From: Maritimibacter sp.
GTDB lineage: Bacteria > Pseudomonadota > Alphaproteobacteria > Rhodobacterales > Rhodobacteraceae
Direction of reading: 5' to 3'
Assembly: GCA_003520545.1 (NCBI GenBank)
Contig: DOUP01000017.1
Location: forward strand, 1 to 38,275
DNA: 38,275 nt
Positions 7,452-15,521 of this stretch are shown piece by piece. The position numbers and the translations under genes are program-made. The first letter of the stretch is position 1, and each line of letters starts with the position of its first letter. The notes under the pieces are model-generated. The model had not been told where the DNA came from. It did not search any database and saw only the letters and a program-made list of their open reading frames with translations.

Positions 7452-7703
7452 TTACACCTTTTCCCGGGTCTCGTGGCAGGCATTCTCGGCACAATGGGCA
7501 ATGAATGCGTTGAACCACGATTCCGGCAGAACCGATGCGCGCTCGCTGATCTTGATGAAGGCAGGGAAACGACCGTCCGCGATCATTTGATAGACTTGGC
7601 TGCGCGACAGTCCGATGCGTTCGACGACGTCTTTCGGCCGCAGCATTTTGCCGGACGGAGGAACATCGTTCCAAGGTTTCGAGCTATGGGAATCTTTGTT
7701 CAT
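7452..7703 (-). CDS. AlpA-family DNA-binding regulator/excisionase
   Basis: 83 aa with AGGAG 8 nt before the ATG. The core KMLRPKDVVERIGLSRSQVY followed by QMIADGRFPAFIKISERASVLP is the winged helix-turn-helix typical of AlpA/Vis proteins, which in P4-like elements switch on integrase expression or assist excision. The final residues WFNAFIAHCAEN correspond to the usual W.....IE region. The end abuts the start of the primase-helicase gene, so the two are cotranscribed. A 76-bp gap separates it from the upstream unknown gene and may hold a promoter, though none is obvious. Confidence 0.85.
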   Translation of the reverse strand: MNKDSHSSKPWNDVPPSGKMLRPKDVVERIGLSRSQVYQMIADGRFPAFIKISERASVLPESWFNAFIAHCAENACHETREKV

Positions 7704-7779
7704 ATTAGTCTCCTAGTGTTCTGTTGAAACCACTTCAGGCTTCAGGGGGAGACTCGCTGAAAATTCTTTCCTGGAAAAA

Positions 7780-8604
7780 CTATAGAAAATCTGGGTTTCG
7801 CGATTTGCGTGTATTTTCACGAAGCTCTTGAAGGCCTGCTTGATAGCCACGACCAACCTCACGCCACCGTTTCGAGGCCTCATCGTTTTCCGGCGGATGC
7901 TTTTTCCATAGGTTGATTTTATTCTGCAGAGCCGTCTCGCTATGGAAGTCCCAGCTCTCAATGCTCACACCAAGGGACCCTGTCGTCCTTCTAAATCGAA
8001 CTGCCGTTTGACAGTCCGATGCCCCCAAAATTACTTGGCGCATGAACCACATGGTCGGCCCTAGAGCGCCTGTTGCAGTAACGTTGAAATCATCTGCTGT
8101 GCTTGCTAGGTCGATCGTTGCCGTTGGAACCTCATCAAAGAGTGCGAAAAAAAGGCCCAACGCTTCGGAGTAAAAAGTCCTCTCCCAGTGTTCCTTTGAC
8201 CGGTGGGGTCTATAGTCAGTGGCAGGCCATTCACCGCCATTGACCGCTTTCTTTAGGAATTCCAAAAGTTCCGGGCTTGCTGTCTCGTAATTCGTAAAGC
8301 CGACGCCTCGAAACCGGTTGGTCGTCTCAAAATACCGAACCGTGGCCGCAATATCTTTTAGGTGCTGCTCGCCGTCAAAGTCAAAAGCTTGCAAAAACTG
8401 AGCATACATAGACACAGAGATTGTGTCATTGAGCATTCGAAGAGCTCGGGCACGCACATCGTGTGGGAAATCCCGTTCAGGATCAAATTTGCGACGCTTC
8501 CGTTTTCGATCCGCGAAGAGGTCGATCGTTTGATTTAGAATTCGATCGAAAGCCTCACGCTCAATCCAGATTTGGCCATCAAAATACGTTGCAATACCCC
8601 ACAT
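7780..8604 (-). CDS. Unknown 274-aa protein coupled to the integrase
   Basis: The ATG at 8604 overlaps the integrase stop as TGATG, with GAGGTGAG just upstream; a GTG three bases earlier is also possible. The protein is soluble, with no signal peptide or membrane segment. Visible features are an aromatic-rich start (MWGIATYFDGQIWIEREAF), a basic patch (DRKRKRRKFD), a central HWERTFYSEALGLFFALFDE helix and a basic C-terminus. I recognise no family or catalytic motif. Base composition is visibly more AT-rich than the neighbours, suggesting acquisition as cargo. Such genes in satellites often serve phage defence or helper interference, but function here is unknown. Confidence 0.8.
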   Translation of the reverse strand: MWGIATYFDGQIWIEREAFDRILNQTIDLFADRKRKRRKFDPERDFPHDVRARALRMLNDTISVSMYAQFLQAFDFDGEQHLKDIAATVRYFETTNRFRGVGFTNYETASPELLEFLKKAVNGGEWPATDYRPHRSKEHWERTFYSEALGLFFALFDEVPTATIDLASTADDFNVTATGALGPTMWFMRQVILGASDCQTAVRFRRTTGSLGVSIESWDFHSETALQNKINLWKKHPPENDEASKRWREVGRGYQAGLQELRENTRKSRNPDFL

Positions 8605-9803
8605 CACTCACCTCGGCTCAACGTTCGAAACCCTTCAAGTTCTCCAGCCCACCAATCAGCCATTTTAACGCGCTCTTCCCAGTGTTCGCCCCGCAGATAA
8701 GCCCTCCGGACGTCATTTGCCTCGATGTGCGCCAATTGTCTCTCGACCGCATCTGGGTGCCAAAGGCCGCTCTCGTTGGCAAAGGTACTGAATGTGGCCC
8801 TAAACCCATGGGCAGTAATCTGGTCGGAGCTATATCCTAGTCGTCTAAGCGCCGCGTTGACCGTGTTCTCGGACATAGGCTTGTGCCACGATCTTTTGGA
8901 CGGAAATAGAAACCCGCTCGTACCGGTGTGTAGACGCAATTCTTGCAAACGGTCGATGGCCTGCGCTGGGAGAGGAACGCGGTGAGGCCGGCGCATTTTC
9001 ATCCGCTCCGCAGGAACACGCCAAACGCGCTCGTCCACATCGAATTCTTCCCATGTGGCCAGCCGCAATTCGCCGGGTCGCGGCGCTAAAAGCGCGAGCA
9101 TCTGCAGCGCGATCCGCGTTGCGGGCTCGCCGCTAAACCCGTCGATCTTGTTAAGCAACTTGCCGAGGTCTTTACGATCCAGGATTGCTGCTCTGGACTT
9201 CACCTGCGGTCGAATGAGAGCACCGGCCAGCGCCAGCGTGGGGTCATGGGTCGCACGGCCGGTGGCAACGGCAAATTTGGACACGCTGCCGATCGTGCTG
9301 CGCAATCGGCGCGCCGTCTCGTAGGTGCCGTTGGCCTCGACCCGCTGGAGAACCCGCAGTACATCGGGAGCCTCAATCTGCGCGAGCGGCTGGTTCCATA
9401 GCGTTGGCTGTGTCTGTCGTACGAGCCACTCAACCTTCTTCAGCGTTGCCGGAGCACGGCCCTCCTTGCGGAGCTTGTCGAGATACTCTTCCGCTACGGC
9501 GCCAAAGGTTACGGCTCTTTCACGGTCCGCTTGGATGCGGGCCAGCTTGCGTTCTTCAGACGGGTCTTTGTCCTCGAGCAGCAAGAGTTTTGCCGCATCT
9601 CGCTTCTCTCGCGCGAGCTTTAGGCTCACCAGTGGGTATGGACCGAAGGAGAGGAGCTTTTCGCGACCTCGATATCTGTATTTTAAGCGCCACAATTTCG
9701 CGCCGGATGGGGAGACGAGGATATGCAGCCCGCCGCCATCGAACATCTTGTATTGCCTATCGCGGGGCTTCGCATTTCGCAGGGCGGTATCGCTTAGGGG
9801 CAT
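8604..9803 (-). CDS. P4-type tyrosine site-specific integrase
   Basis: 399 aa. The N-terminus (MPLSDTALRNAKPRDRQYKM followed by FDGGGLHILVSPSGAKLWR) is the arm-binding domain (DUF4102) of P4-like integrases. A SAM-like core-binding domain follows at about 100-180. The catalytic domain shows the conserved Arg in RPGELRLATWEEF, HGFRATFSTFA (H-x-x-R), the second His in RQLAH, and the nucleophilic Tyr in RRAYLRGEHWEERVKMADWW. It should recombine the element with the 3' end of the adjacent tRNA-Phe. The start has a weak ribosome-binding site. The gap to the tRNA (9804-9968) contains the repeated word CCTGGAC (9888, 9898), a possible arm-site element. Confidence 0.95.
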   Translation of the reverse strand: MPLSDTALRNAKPRDRQYKMFDGGGLHILVSPSGAKLWRLKYRYRGREKLLSFGPYPLVSLKLAREKRDAAKLLLLEDKDPSEERKLARIQADRERAVTFGAVAEEYLDKLRKEGRAPATLKKVEWLVRQTQPTLWNQPLAQIEAPDVLRVLQRVEANGTYETARRLRSTIGSVSKFAVATGRATHDPTLALAGALIRPQVKSRAAILDRKDLGKLLNKIDGFSGEPATRIALQMLALLAPRPGELRLATWEEFDVDERVWRVPAERMKMRRPHRVPLPAQAIDRLQELRLHTGTSGFLFPSKRSWHKPMSENTVNAALRRLGYSSDQITAHGFRATFSTFANESGLWHPDAVERQLAHIEANDVRRAYLRGEHWEERVKMADWWAGELEGFRTLSRGE

Positions 9804-9968
9804 AGGATTGGGAATCGTACTAATGTGACCAAAAATGCACCCCCAATAACACCCCCACGCGATGTGGCTGCCCTCGGAAATACCTGGACAAGCCTGGACT
9901 CCAAATCCAGCAAAAACAAGGCGCTAACAGTACAAATGGATGGCGCTGGACATAGCTGTAAGTGGTCA

Positions 9969-10043
9969 TGGTGCCCGGGGGCGGAATCGAACCACCGACA
10001 CGAGGATTTTCAATCCACTGCTCTACCCCTGAGCTACCCGGGC
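9969..10043 (-). tRNA. tRNA-Phe (GAA), integration site
   Basis: 75 nt including the encoded CCA. The acceptor arms GCCCGGG/CCCGGGC pair, the D-loop AGGGGTAGA and T-loop TTCGATT are standard, and the anticodon loop TTGAAAA gives GAA. The 3' end points at the integrase gene, so the 3' half is the expected attachment core on this side. Confidence 0.95.
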
Positions 10044-10260
10044 ACGGGTGAACGATCATCGTTCGGGTGCGCGGTTTCTAGTCGGCGTCGCGTCGGGTGT
10101 CCAGAGGGAAAACGGCATTTTTTAAGGTTGCGCGCTTACGACTTGCCGCTGCGAATTTGTAAGCCCAATGTCGGCTTTCTCATCCTTGCATCTGGTCAAT
10201 CCCTGACGGGTAGGTCAGGATCACTGCAACAACCGATTTTCGCAAGACAGCACGGGGTAT

Positions 10261-11304
10261 ATGCGGCCAGATCTCAGGACACTGACCTTCACGCTTGCCA
10301 TCATGTTGATGCTCGGCTGGCTGTTTCGTGTCGGCCAGGTGGTGCTGCTTCCGGTCCTCATCGCGATCATCTCGCTTTATGTTCTCGCCTCCGCCACGAA
10401 CGCGATGGCGCGGCTGCCGATCATCGGCCTTCTCCCCGCAGCCCTGCGCCGGATCATTGCGTTGCTTGTCTTTACCGTCGCCGTAGTGGCGCTCTTCGTC
10501 TACGTTATCGACACCTTTGCCAAGGTGGTCATGGCGCTCCCCCGCTACGAAGAGAATCTCGACCTTCTGATCGTGAACACGGCGGCATTGATCGGGATCG
10601 ACGACCGGGCCAGTTGGTCGAGCTTTTACGGCGCGACCATCGGGCGGCTTGAGCTTCAATCCATCGTACCGCTTTTGCTCAGCTCGCTGCGGGGGTTCGG
10701 CGGCACGCTCTTTCTCGTCGTGCTATACGCGGCGTTTCTCATGTCGGAGCGGCTGCACCTGGCGACCAAGCTCGCCATTGCGCTGGACGACCCGGACCGC
10801 CAGACACGCACGATAGAGCTGCTGGAACGGATCAACGAGCGGGTCGGTGAATATCTCTCGGTCAAAACGCTCGTGAACCTTATCCTCGGCGCGATTTCCT
10901 ATGTTATCATGCTGTTTCTTGGGATCGAATTCGCGCTCTTCTGGGCCATCCTGATCGGGCTTTTGAATTACATCCCCTACATCGGGTCGATGATCGGCGT
11001 GATATTTCCGGTGCTCCTGAGCCTTGCACAGTTCGGGTCCGTATCCATGGGGGCAGCTGTGCTCGTGGCGCTGAGTGCAGCGCAGATTTTCGTCGCCGGG
11101 TATCTGGAGCCACGTATGATGAGCAGGGCGTTCAACCTGTCGCCGTTTGTCATACTTCTCGCACTGGCGTTCTGGGGGGCCCTCTGGGGCGTGTCAGGCG
11201 CGGTGCTTGCCGTGCCATTGACCGCCACGCTCGTGATTATCCTGGCTGAAATCGAAGCGACCCGTCCGATCGCGATCATGTTGTCAGGCTCGGGTAAAGT
11301 GTGA
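10261..11304 (+). CDS. AI-2E family (PerM-type) membrane permease
   Basis: 347 aa with about eight hydrophobic segments. The first is residues 5-55, and the large soluble loop falls around 90-150. The family signature region is GIEFALFWAILIGLLNYIPY followed by IGSMIG, where the N-Y-I-P-Y-I-G core is diagnostic; a late GALWGVSGAVLAVPLTA stretch is also typical. Members of this family export small metabolites or autoinducer-like compounds or act in Na+/H+ exchange; the substrate here is unknown, and the LuxI product further along is not evidence for it. It stands alone after tRNA-Phe and ends 3 bp from the convergent yacG. Confidence 0.9.
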   Translation: MRPDLRTLTFTLAIMLMLGWLFRVGQVVLLPVLIAIISLYVLASATNAMARLPIIGLLPAALRRIIALLVFTVAVVALFVYVIDTFAKVVMALPRYEENLDLLIVNTAALIGIDDRASWSSFYGATIGRLELQSIVPLLLSSLRGFGGTLFLVVLYAAFLMSERLHLATKLAIALDDPDRQTRTIELLERINERVGEYLSVKTLVNLILGAISYVIMLFLGIEFALFWAILIGLLNYIPYIGSMIGVIFPVLLSLAQFGSVSMGAAVLVALSAAQIFVAGYLEPRMMSRAFNLSPFVILLALAFWGALWGVSGAVLAVPLTATLVIILAEIEATRPIAIMLSGSGKV

Positions 11305-11307
11305 CGC

Positions 11308-11490
11308 TCAGTGCGGCTTGGGCGGTTGTCGCTCCATCTGTTCAAGCGCCTCTTCGATGTCTTCGGGATCGGTCGAGGGAACCGCGTAGCTGCCCTTGAG
11401 CCAGCGGCCAAGATCCACATCCGCACAGCGTTTCGAACAAAACGGGCGATACTTCGGGTCAGTGTCTTTGTCGCAGATCGGGCAAGTCAT
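11308..11490 (-). CDS. yacG: DNA gyrase inhibitor / small zinc protein YacG
   Basis: 60 aa. Four cysteines (C3, C6, C18, C22) form the CPIC...FCSKRC zinc site, followed by DLGRWLKGSYAVP, the family signature (DLG.W..G.Y.IP). In E. coli YacG binds GyrB and blocks DNA binding. It begins 7 bp after the RNase gene and is the last gene of the infA-maf-RNase-yacG run. Confidence 0.93.
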   Translation of the reverse strand: MTCPICDKDTDPKYRPFCSKRCADVDLGRWLKGSYAVPSTDPEDIEEALEQMERQPPKPH

Positions 11491-11497
11491 GGGTCTA

Positions 11498-12523
11498 TCA
11501 AAGCGTGACGGTCAAACGGTCTCTTTTGCGTTGTAACTCGAAATGCCCCAGTGGTGTCCAGCCCGCGAGAACGGTATCCACGCTGTCTTTCTTGAAGGCC
11601 GCGCGCAGGACTTGTTCGAACGGATGGCGGTCCTTCTTGGGCATCGGCGCGAGGTCGAGCGTGATCTGCCCGCCAAGCCCCCGACAGCGCAACAGGCGTG
11701 GCAAATCCCGCGCCAGCGCGATGTTCGCCTTCAGACCCGCCGCGGGAGAGCTATCGGACCCGGTGTTCACATCGACAGCCGTCAACGCGCGCGTAGGTTC
11801 GATATAGGCAAATGAACCGCCTTCCAGTGGCTGTTTTGCCCCGAGGACTGTTGAAATCATCTCGGTCACGCCGTGGGCGTCGAAGCTTCCCGGTTCGTCC
11901 GCGAACACCTCGGGCGTGGGCCAGTCGCGCCAAGCGAGCAGATGCGCATCGGGGCCATCGACCAGCAATTCCGGTATCTTGCCGTTCGCATCGCCCGTGA
12001 CCGCGTCCGCGAGGCTTCGCATTTCGGCGATGTCTTCGGCGACCTCGGCCAGATCGGCCTCCGCAGCCTGCGAGCGCACGATCAGGCCATGCGCCGCGCC
12101 TTCCATGATCTCATGCGCCACGTCCAGAAGCTCGACCCGCATCTCTTCGTCACGGATGGAGCGGGACAGATTGATACCGGGCGCCTCCGGCGTGACGATG
12201 GCGTAGCGACTCTTGAACAGGACTTTCTGGGTGACGCCCGGCGCCTTGCCCTGCTCCGCCCACCCGGTGACCTGTACCAGGAGCGGCTGACCGGGGGCCA
12301 AACCTTTGGCACCGCGCAGGTATCCTTTGCCATCACCGAGCGACAGGAACATGCCGCCCTGCCCTTTCATCGGGCGATCGCAGATGCCGCGATAGATCGC
12401 ACCCGGCACGGGCCCGGCGTCCTCCACCGCGTCGATCAGGAAATCCTCCAGTCGGCCATCGACGATCAAGGCCGCAGCCTTGCGTCCGTTCACCTCGTCC
12501 AGCGCGACCACAGTTCCCTTCAT
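11498..12523 (-). CDS. Ribonuclease E/G-like endoribonuclease, short form
   Basis: 341 aa from the ATG at 12523, which overlaps the maf stop (ATGA) and follows GGAGGG. An S1-like RNA-binding segment occupies the first ~110 residues. The catalytic part carries SFAYIEPTRALTAVDVNTGS and GGQITLDLAPMPKKDR, which hold the two metal-binding aspartates of RNase E/G. It is shorter than E. coli RNase G (about 489 aa) and lacks the CPxC zinc-link. This compact form fits the alphaproteobacterial gene linked to maf. The expected role is processing of rRNA or mRNA 5' regions. Confidence 0.85.
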   Translation of the reverse strand: MKGTVVALDEVNGRKAAALIVDGRLEDFLIDAVEDAGPVPGAIYRGICDRPMKGQGGMFLSLGDGKGYLRGAKGLAPGQPLLVQVTGWAEQGKAPGVTQKVLFKSRYAIVTPEAPGINLSRSIRDEEMRVELLDVAHEIMEGAAHGLIVRSQAAEADLAEVAEDIAEMRSLADAVTGDANGKIPELLVDGPDAHLLAWRDWPTPEVFADEPGSFDAHGVTEMISTVLGAKQPLEGGSFAYIEPTRALTAVDVNTGSDSSPAAGLKANIALARDLPRLLRCRGLGGQITLDLAPMPKKDRHPFEQVLRAAFKKDSVDTVLAGWTPLGHFELQRKRDRLTVTL

Positions 12524-13116
12524 GCCCACCCTCCGTAAACGGGATATCCCGCGGCTGTCAGAAGCGCGGCGGTTTCTGCCACGGGTAGCCCCATGACAGC
12601 GCTATAGCTTCCCTGGATCCACGGGATGAACGCGCCGGCGGGTCCCTGGATGGCGTAGCCACCCGCTTTGCCCTGCCAATCGTCGGAGGCGAGATAGGCG
12701 TTCACCTCTTCGTTCGACAGGCGCTTCATCTTCACCGTGGTGACCACCTCCCGCTCCCACGTCCGGTCCGGGGTTTTGACGGCGACACAGGTGATGACCT
12801 GGTGGCGTCGCCCGGACAAAAGGTGCAGGAATTCGGCAGCCTCACCCGCATCAGCAGGCTTGCCCATGATGCGACGACCGACTGCGACCGTGGTATCCGC
12901 GCAGAGCGCCACCTCGCCCTCGGTGATCTCCATGGCCGCGATCTTGTCGTGCGTGACGCGGGCGCAATAGGCACGCGGCAACTCGCCCTTGAGCGGCGTT
13001 TCGTCAACGTCGGGCGGGCGCACTTCGTCAGCCGTCACACCCAGCGTGCCGATCAGTTCAGCACGCCGCGGCGATCCAGACCCGAGGATTAGCCGGGGCT
13101 TACTTGAAGCGGTAAT
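12520..13116 (-). CDS. maf: Maf-family nucleotide pyrophosphatase, apparently lacking a standard start codon
   Basis: The family core is clear: PRLILGSGSPRRAELI at the N-terminus, then ALCADTTVA, LLSGRRHQVIT and GYAIQGPAGAFI. Maf proteins hydrolyse non-canonical or regular NTPs. The N-terminal SGSPRR loop is needed for nucleotide binding, yet the first GTG in frame (13038) lies after it. Between the upstream in-frame TGA and that loop there is no ATG, GTG or TTG. An ATT at 13116 with AAGGG 8 nt upstream is the best candidate, overlapping the end of infA by 17 bp. Alternatives are another rare start or a sequencing error. Confidence 0.85.
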   Translation of the reverse strand: MTASSKPRLILGSGSPRRAELIGTLGVTADEVRPPDVDETPLKGELPRAYCARVTHDKIAAMEITEGEVALCADTTVAVGRRIMGKPADAGEAAEFLHLLSGRRHQVITCVAVKTPDRTWEREVVTTVKMKRLSNEEVNAYLASDDWQGKAGGYAIQGPAGAFIPWIQGSYSAVMGLPVAETAALLTAAGYPVYGGWA

Positions 13117-13318
13117 TGATACGACCCTTCGTAAGATCGTAGGGGGTCATCTCGACCTGCACCTTATCGCCAGCCAGAACACGGATGCGGTTCTTACGCA
13201 TCTTGCCTGCCGTGTGCGCGATGATCTCATGGCCGTTTTCCAGCTCGACCCGAAACGTCGCGTTAGGCAGGAGTTCCTTCACGACACCGGGAAATTCGAG
13301 CAGTTCTTCCTTGGCCAT
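13100..13318 (-). CDS. infA: Translation initiation factor IF-1
   Basis: 72 aa from ATG 13318 with TGGAG upstream; a GTG 6 bases earlier is less likely, because MAKEE is the universal alphaproteobacterial start. The product is a single OB-fold binding the 30S A site: FRVELENGHEIIAHTAGKMR and the end YDLTKGRINYRFK are fully conserved. It heads the run infA-maf-RNase-yacG. Confidence 0.98.
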   Translation of the reverse strand: MAKEELLEFPGVVKELLPNATFRVELENGHEIIAHTAGKMRKNRIRVLAGDKVQVEMTPYDLTKGRINYRFK

Positions 13319-13395
13319 GTTCACTCCATTGTTTCACTCGCCAAAGCGCGAGTGCGCCCTAAATGGTCCCAAACGCCCAGATTATCAAGAGCAAT

Positions 13396-14283
13396 TCAGC
13401 GTAGATCGACGGTTGAAATGAGCGGCAAAGCGCGCGCTGCGGCTGGGTGATGGGTCGGCCAGTCGGCTCGGGCCCGGACGCTACCGGTTTCCCGCACCGC
13501 GCGCAGCTGGTCGAAATCAACCTCGGCAAATGTCCATCCGGGCCGATTCATGACGCCTTGCGCAAGGTTTCCATTGGCAGGGAGACCCACGTCCGGCGGG
13601 ACGTAAACCCCTGCGGTGCCATTGTTTTCATCGACAACCTCGCACCATGGCGCCGTCCCTTGGGTCGGGGCCTGAACGGTCACGATCTGCCCCTCAAGCG
13701 CCCGCGCTTGCGCCCCGATCCGCACGCGATTGAAGCCCGCCATCGTTTCGGTCGCCGAGGGAACGAGGATGATATCCGCCCCCGATTCGACCATTGCGCG
13801 AGACGTGATCGGAAACTCACAATCATAGCAGATGAGCACGCCGACCTTGCCGATTTCGGTCTCCATGAGAACCGGACTGTGGCCGGGAGCCACCCCCATG
13901 GGCGACACCTCCCACGGCGTCATGACCTGTTTGTCATGTGCCTGCCGCGCGCCGTTCGGCGTAATGAACATCGCCCGGTTGACCGGCGTTCCGTTCTCAA
14001 AAACCGGCCCGGACGGGCACAGGATGTGCACGTCGTGCTTTACGGCCAGCGCTCCCCAAATGTCCCATGCACGTGGAAGCGCTTCGGACACTGCCATCAT
14101 CTGCATATGCAGGCTCGTGGCACGCGGTGTAAGCGCCGCCAACTCCATGGCCCCATACTCCGGAAACACCAGCAGATCGGCCCCTGCGCCTGCGGCCTCC
14201 TCAACCCAGACACGCGCCTTGTGGGTCCATTCGGTCCAGTCCGCGAGGCGGTCTATCGGGTATGTCGCTGCAGCGATTTTCAC
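13396..14283 (-). CDS. Carbon-nitrogen hydrolase (nitrilase superfamily amidohydrolase)
   Basis: 295 aa with a GTG start preceded by GGAGAG. The catalytic triad is visible as E42 (FPEYG), K118 (HDKQVMTPWE) and C152 (ICYDCEFP). Such enzymes cleave amide or nitrile C-N bonds. The substrate is not apparent; the sequence between Lys and Cys is not specific enough to separate an omega-amidase from an N-carbamoylase. It sits between infA and the SnoaL-like pair, on the same strand, with 148 bp to the latter. Its presence interrupts the conserved phosphatase-infA neighbourhood. Confidence 0.88.
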   Translation of the reverse strand: MKIAAATYPIDRLADWTEWTHKARVWVEEAAGAGADLLVFPEYGAMELAALTPRATSLHMQMMAVSEALPRAWDIWGALAVKHDVHILCPSGPVFENGTPVNRAMFITPNGARQAHDKQVMTPWEVSPMGVAPGHSPVLMETEIGKVGVLICYDCEFPITSRAMVESGADIILVPSATETMAGFNRVRIGAQARALEGQIVTVQAPTQGTAPWCEVVDENNGTAGVYVPPDVGLPANGNLAQGVMNRPGWTFAEVDFDQLRAVRETGSVRARADWPTHHPAAARALPLISTVDLR

Positions 14284-14431
14284 GGTCTCTCCCCACGCGG
14301 TTCTCTATCCGAGACGGCAGCGATGCCTGATCGGCCACCGATTGCCCCACGTTTATCAGGTGAGCGTCGCGATTGAACCTTCGTTCTCTTCAGAACCTCT
14401 GACATGCCCAAGACCGAATAGGTCACAAGCT

Positions 14432-14830
14432 TCAGACCGCGAAGGCCCAATCGAAAGAAGAGACCACGCAGCTGACCTGAGACACCAAACCGTCTTTGAA
14501 GGTCACGAAAAACGCCGCGGGCACGATGATTTCCTGGCCTTGGGCCTCGATATGGCCGGGGTAGGTCGAGATATACTTGCAGACCATCTGCGCTTCGACC
14601 ACGGCTTCGCCTCCGTGGCTGAACACTCGCCAGCGTTGAAACCTGTGTTCGTAGAACTGCGAGAAATACGCGATAACCTGCAACGCCCCGGACGGACCGG
14701 TCATTGAAAACTCCGGCCCGACCTCGACAGCCGAATCCAGGGCGAAGACACTCGCAACCACGTCCAAGTCTCCGACATTAAAGGCAGTCAAAACGCGTTC
14801 GACAGTTGCGGAAATCCCGTCGTGCGTCAT
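14432..14830 (-). CDS. SnoaL/NTF2-like protein, second of a pair
   Basis: 132 aa. The pattern fits an NTF2 fold: an N-terminal helix (VERVLTAFNVGDLDVVASVF) opening a cone, a GPSGALQVIAYFSQFYEHRF helix, then four strands ending in SCVVSSFDWAF. The family includes polyketide cyclases, small hydratases and ligand-binding proteins. Its ATG overlaps the stop of the previous gene (ATGA at 14827-14830). It resembles that neighbour in layout, so the two probably arose by duplication and may form a heteromer. Function unknown. Confidence 0.8.
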   Translation of the reverse strand: MTHDGISATVERVLTAFNVGDLDVVASVFALDSAVEVGPEFSMTGPSGALQVIAYFSQFYEHRFQRWRVFSHGGEAVVEAQMVCKYISTYPGHIEAQGQEIIVPAAFFVTFKDGLVSQVSCVVSSFDWAFAV

Positions 14831-15255
14831 GCTTGGCGCCCCTCTCGCTTACTGTGGATCTCGGTCGCGCGCAGCCAGTCTTCATAATTGTAAACCAGAG
14901 AAATGCGGTCGACCCGCCCACCCACGACGTCGAGGAAGCCCGCCAGCGGGACCTGGAACGTCTGGCCGACAGCTTCGGGCATGCCAGGTTCGGTCGTGTG
15001 GTACGTCACATTGAGCTGCGCTTTTACCGCGACGGCGCTGCGCTGCGTGAAGAGCTTGAGAACCTGGAAATCCACGTGGAAATATCGCGCGTAGTACTCG
15101 AGCACCCCCATCAGGCCCATGGGCCCCACGGTCTCGGCATTCGGTCCGATCCGGCTCACCACGTTGGGAGTGACCATTCCCGGCAAGTCAGCCCATCGGT
15201 TTTCGTTGTATGCGGCACCCATCGCCGAAACCACTGAACACGCATCACTCGTCAT
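14827..15255 (-). CDS. SnoaL/NTF2-like protein, first of a pair
   Basis: 142 aa, with GAAGG before the ATG at 15255. It has the same fold pattern as its downstream partner: VVSAMGAAYNENRWADLPGM, GPMGLMGVLEYYARYFHVDF, and strands ending in DRISLVYNYEDW. There is no signal peptide. The overlapping ATGA makes the two genes one translation unit. A TTGACA promoter candidate lies about 105 bp upstream. Confidence 0.8.
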   Translation of the reverse strand: MTSDACSVVSAMGAAYNENRWADLPGMVTPNVVSRIGPNAETVGPMGLMGVLEYYARYFHVDFQVLKLFTQRSAVAVKAQLNVTYHTTEPGMPEAVGQTFQVPLAGFLDVVGGRVDRISLVYNYEDWLRATEIHSKREGRQA

Positions 15256-15331
15256 TAATCACCTTCAAGACAAACTGGAAAGTATGTCGCAAAACCAACC
15301 GGACGCGCCCCAACCTTCTCTCTTCCCAAGC

Positions 15332-15362
15332 ATAGAACGAACAGTCTGCGATGTTTTGTCAA
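15332..15362 (-). promoter_or_regulatory. Possible sigma-70 promoter for the SnoaL-like pair
   Basis: A perfect TTGACA (15362-15357 on the minus strand) is followed by TTCTAT at 19-bp spacing, a weak -10 at a poor distance. The spacer contains AGACTGTTCGTTCT, which could be an operator. No other function was seen in the 266-bp gap 15256-15521. Confidence 0.3.
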
Positions 15363-15521
15363 GAATTTACGGGCGTAAAGTGTGGACGCCGCCGCGTTTG
15401 GCCGCGCCCTGATAGGCGACTGCCTTGAGACGATCCTGCGTCGCGCGAACGGAAATACCGGCGACCCCTTCGGCGGTCTTACGGGTCTAGCGGGGAAGCA
15501 TGGTCGGTCATGCAGTATAGA

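Larger units (their letters stand above)
3539..9968. mobile_element. Small integrative element (phage-satellite-like) inserted at tRNA-Phe
   Basis: The integrase gene lies next to the 3' end of tRNA-Phe, the classic arrangement for P4-type tyrosine recombinases. All genes read away from the tRNA: integrase, unknown protein, AlpA-like regulator, primase-helicase, small acidic-tailed protein, terminator; then comes an iteron-rich non-coding end. No capsid, portal, tail, terminase or conjugation gene is present, so it would need a helper phage, or it moves as a replicating integrative element. The right edge is firm. The left edge is an estimate: no second copy of the tRNA 3' end was found, and the host-side aconitase locus is itself broken. 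Confidence 0.7.

Noticed and set aside
5924..7504. 526-codon plus-strand frame opposite the primase-helicase
   Set aside because: Low-complexity Val/Leu/Arg-rich shadow produced by the GAC/GAG-rich coding strand; no ribosome-binding site or family resemblance.
10977..11426. 149-codon minus frame across the AI-2E permease end and yacG
   Set aside because: Shadow frame overlapping two well-supported genes.
15284..15412. 42-codon plus frame starting MSQNQPDAPQ
   Set aside because: Weak upstream purines only, opposite the promoter region of the SnoaL-like pair, and no known family.
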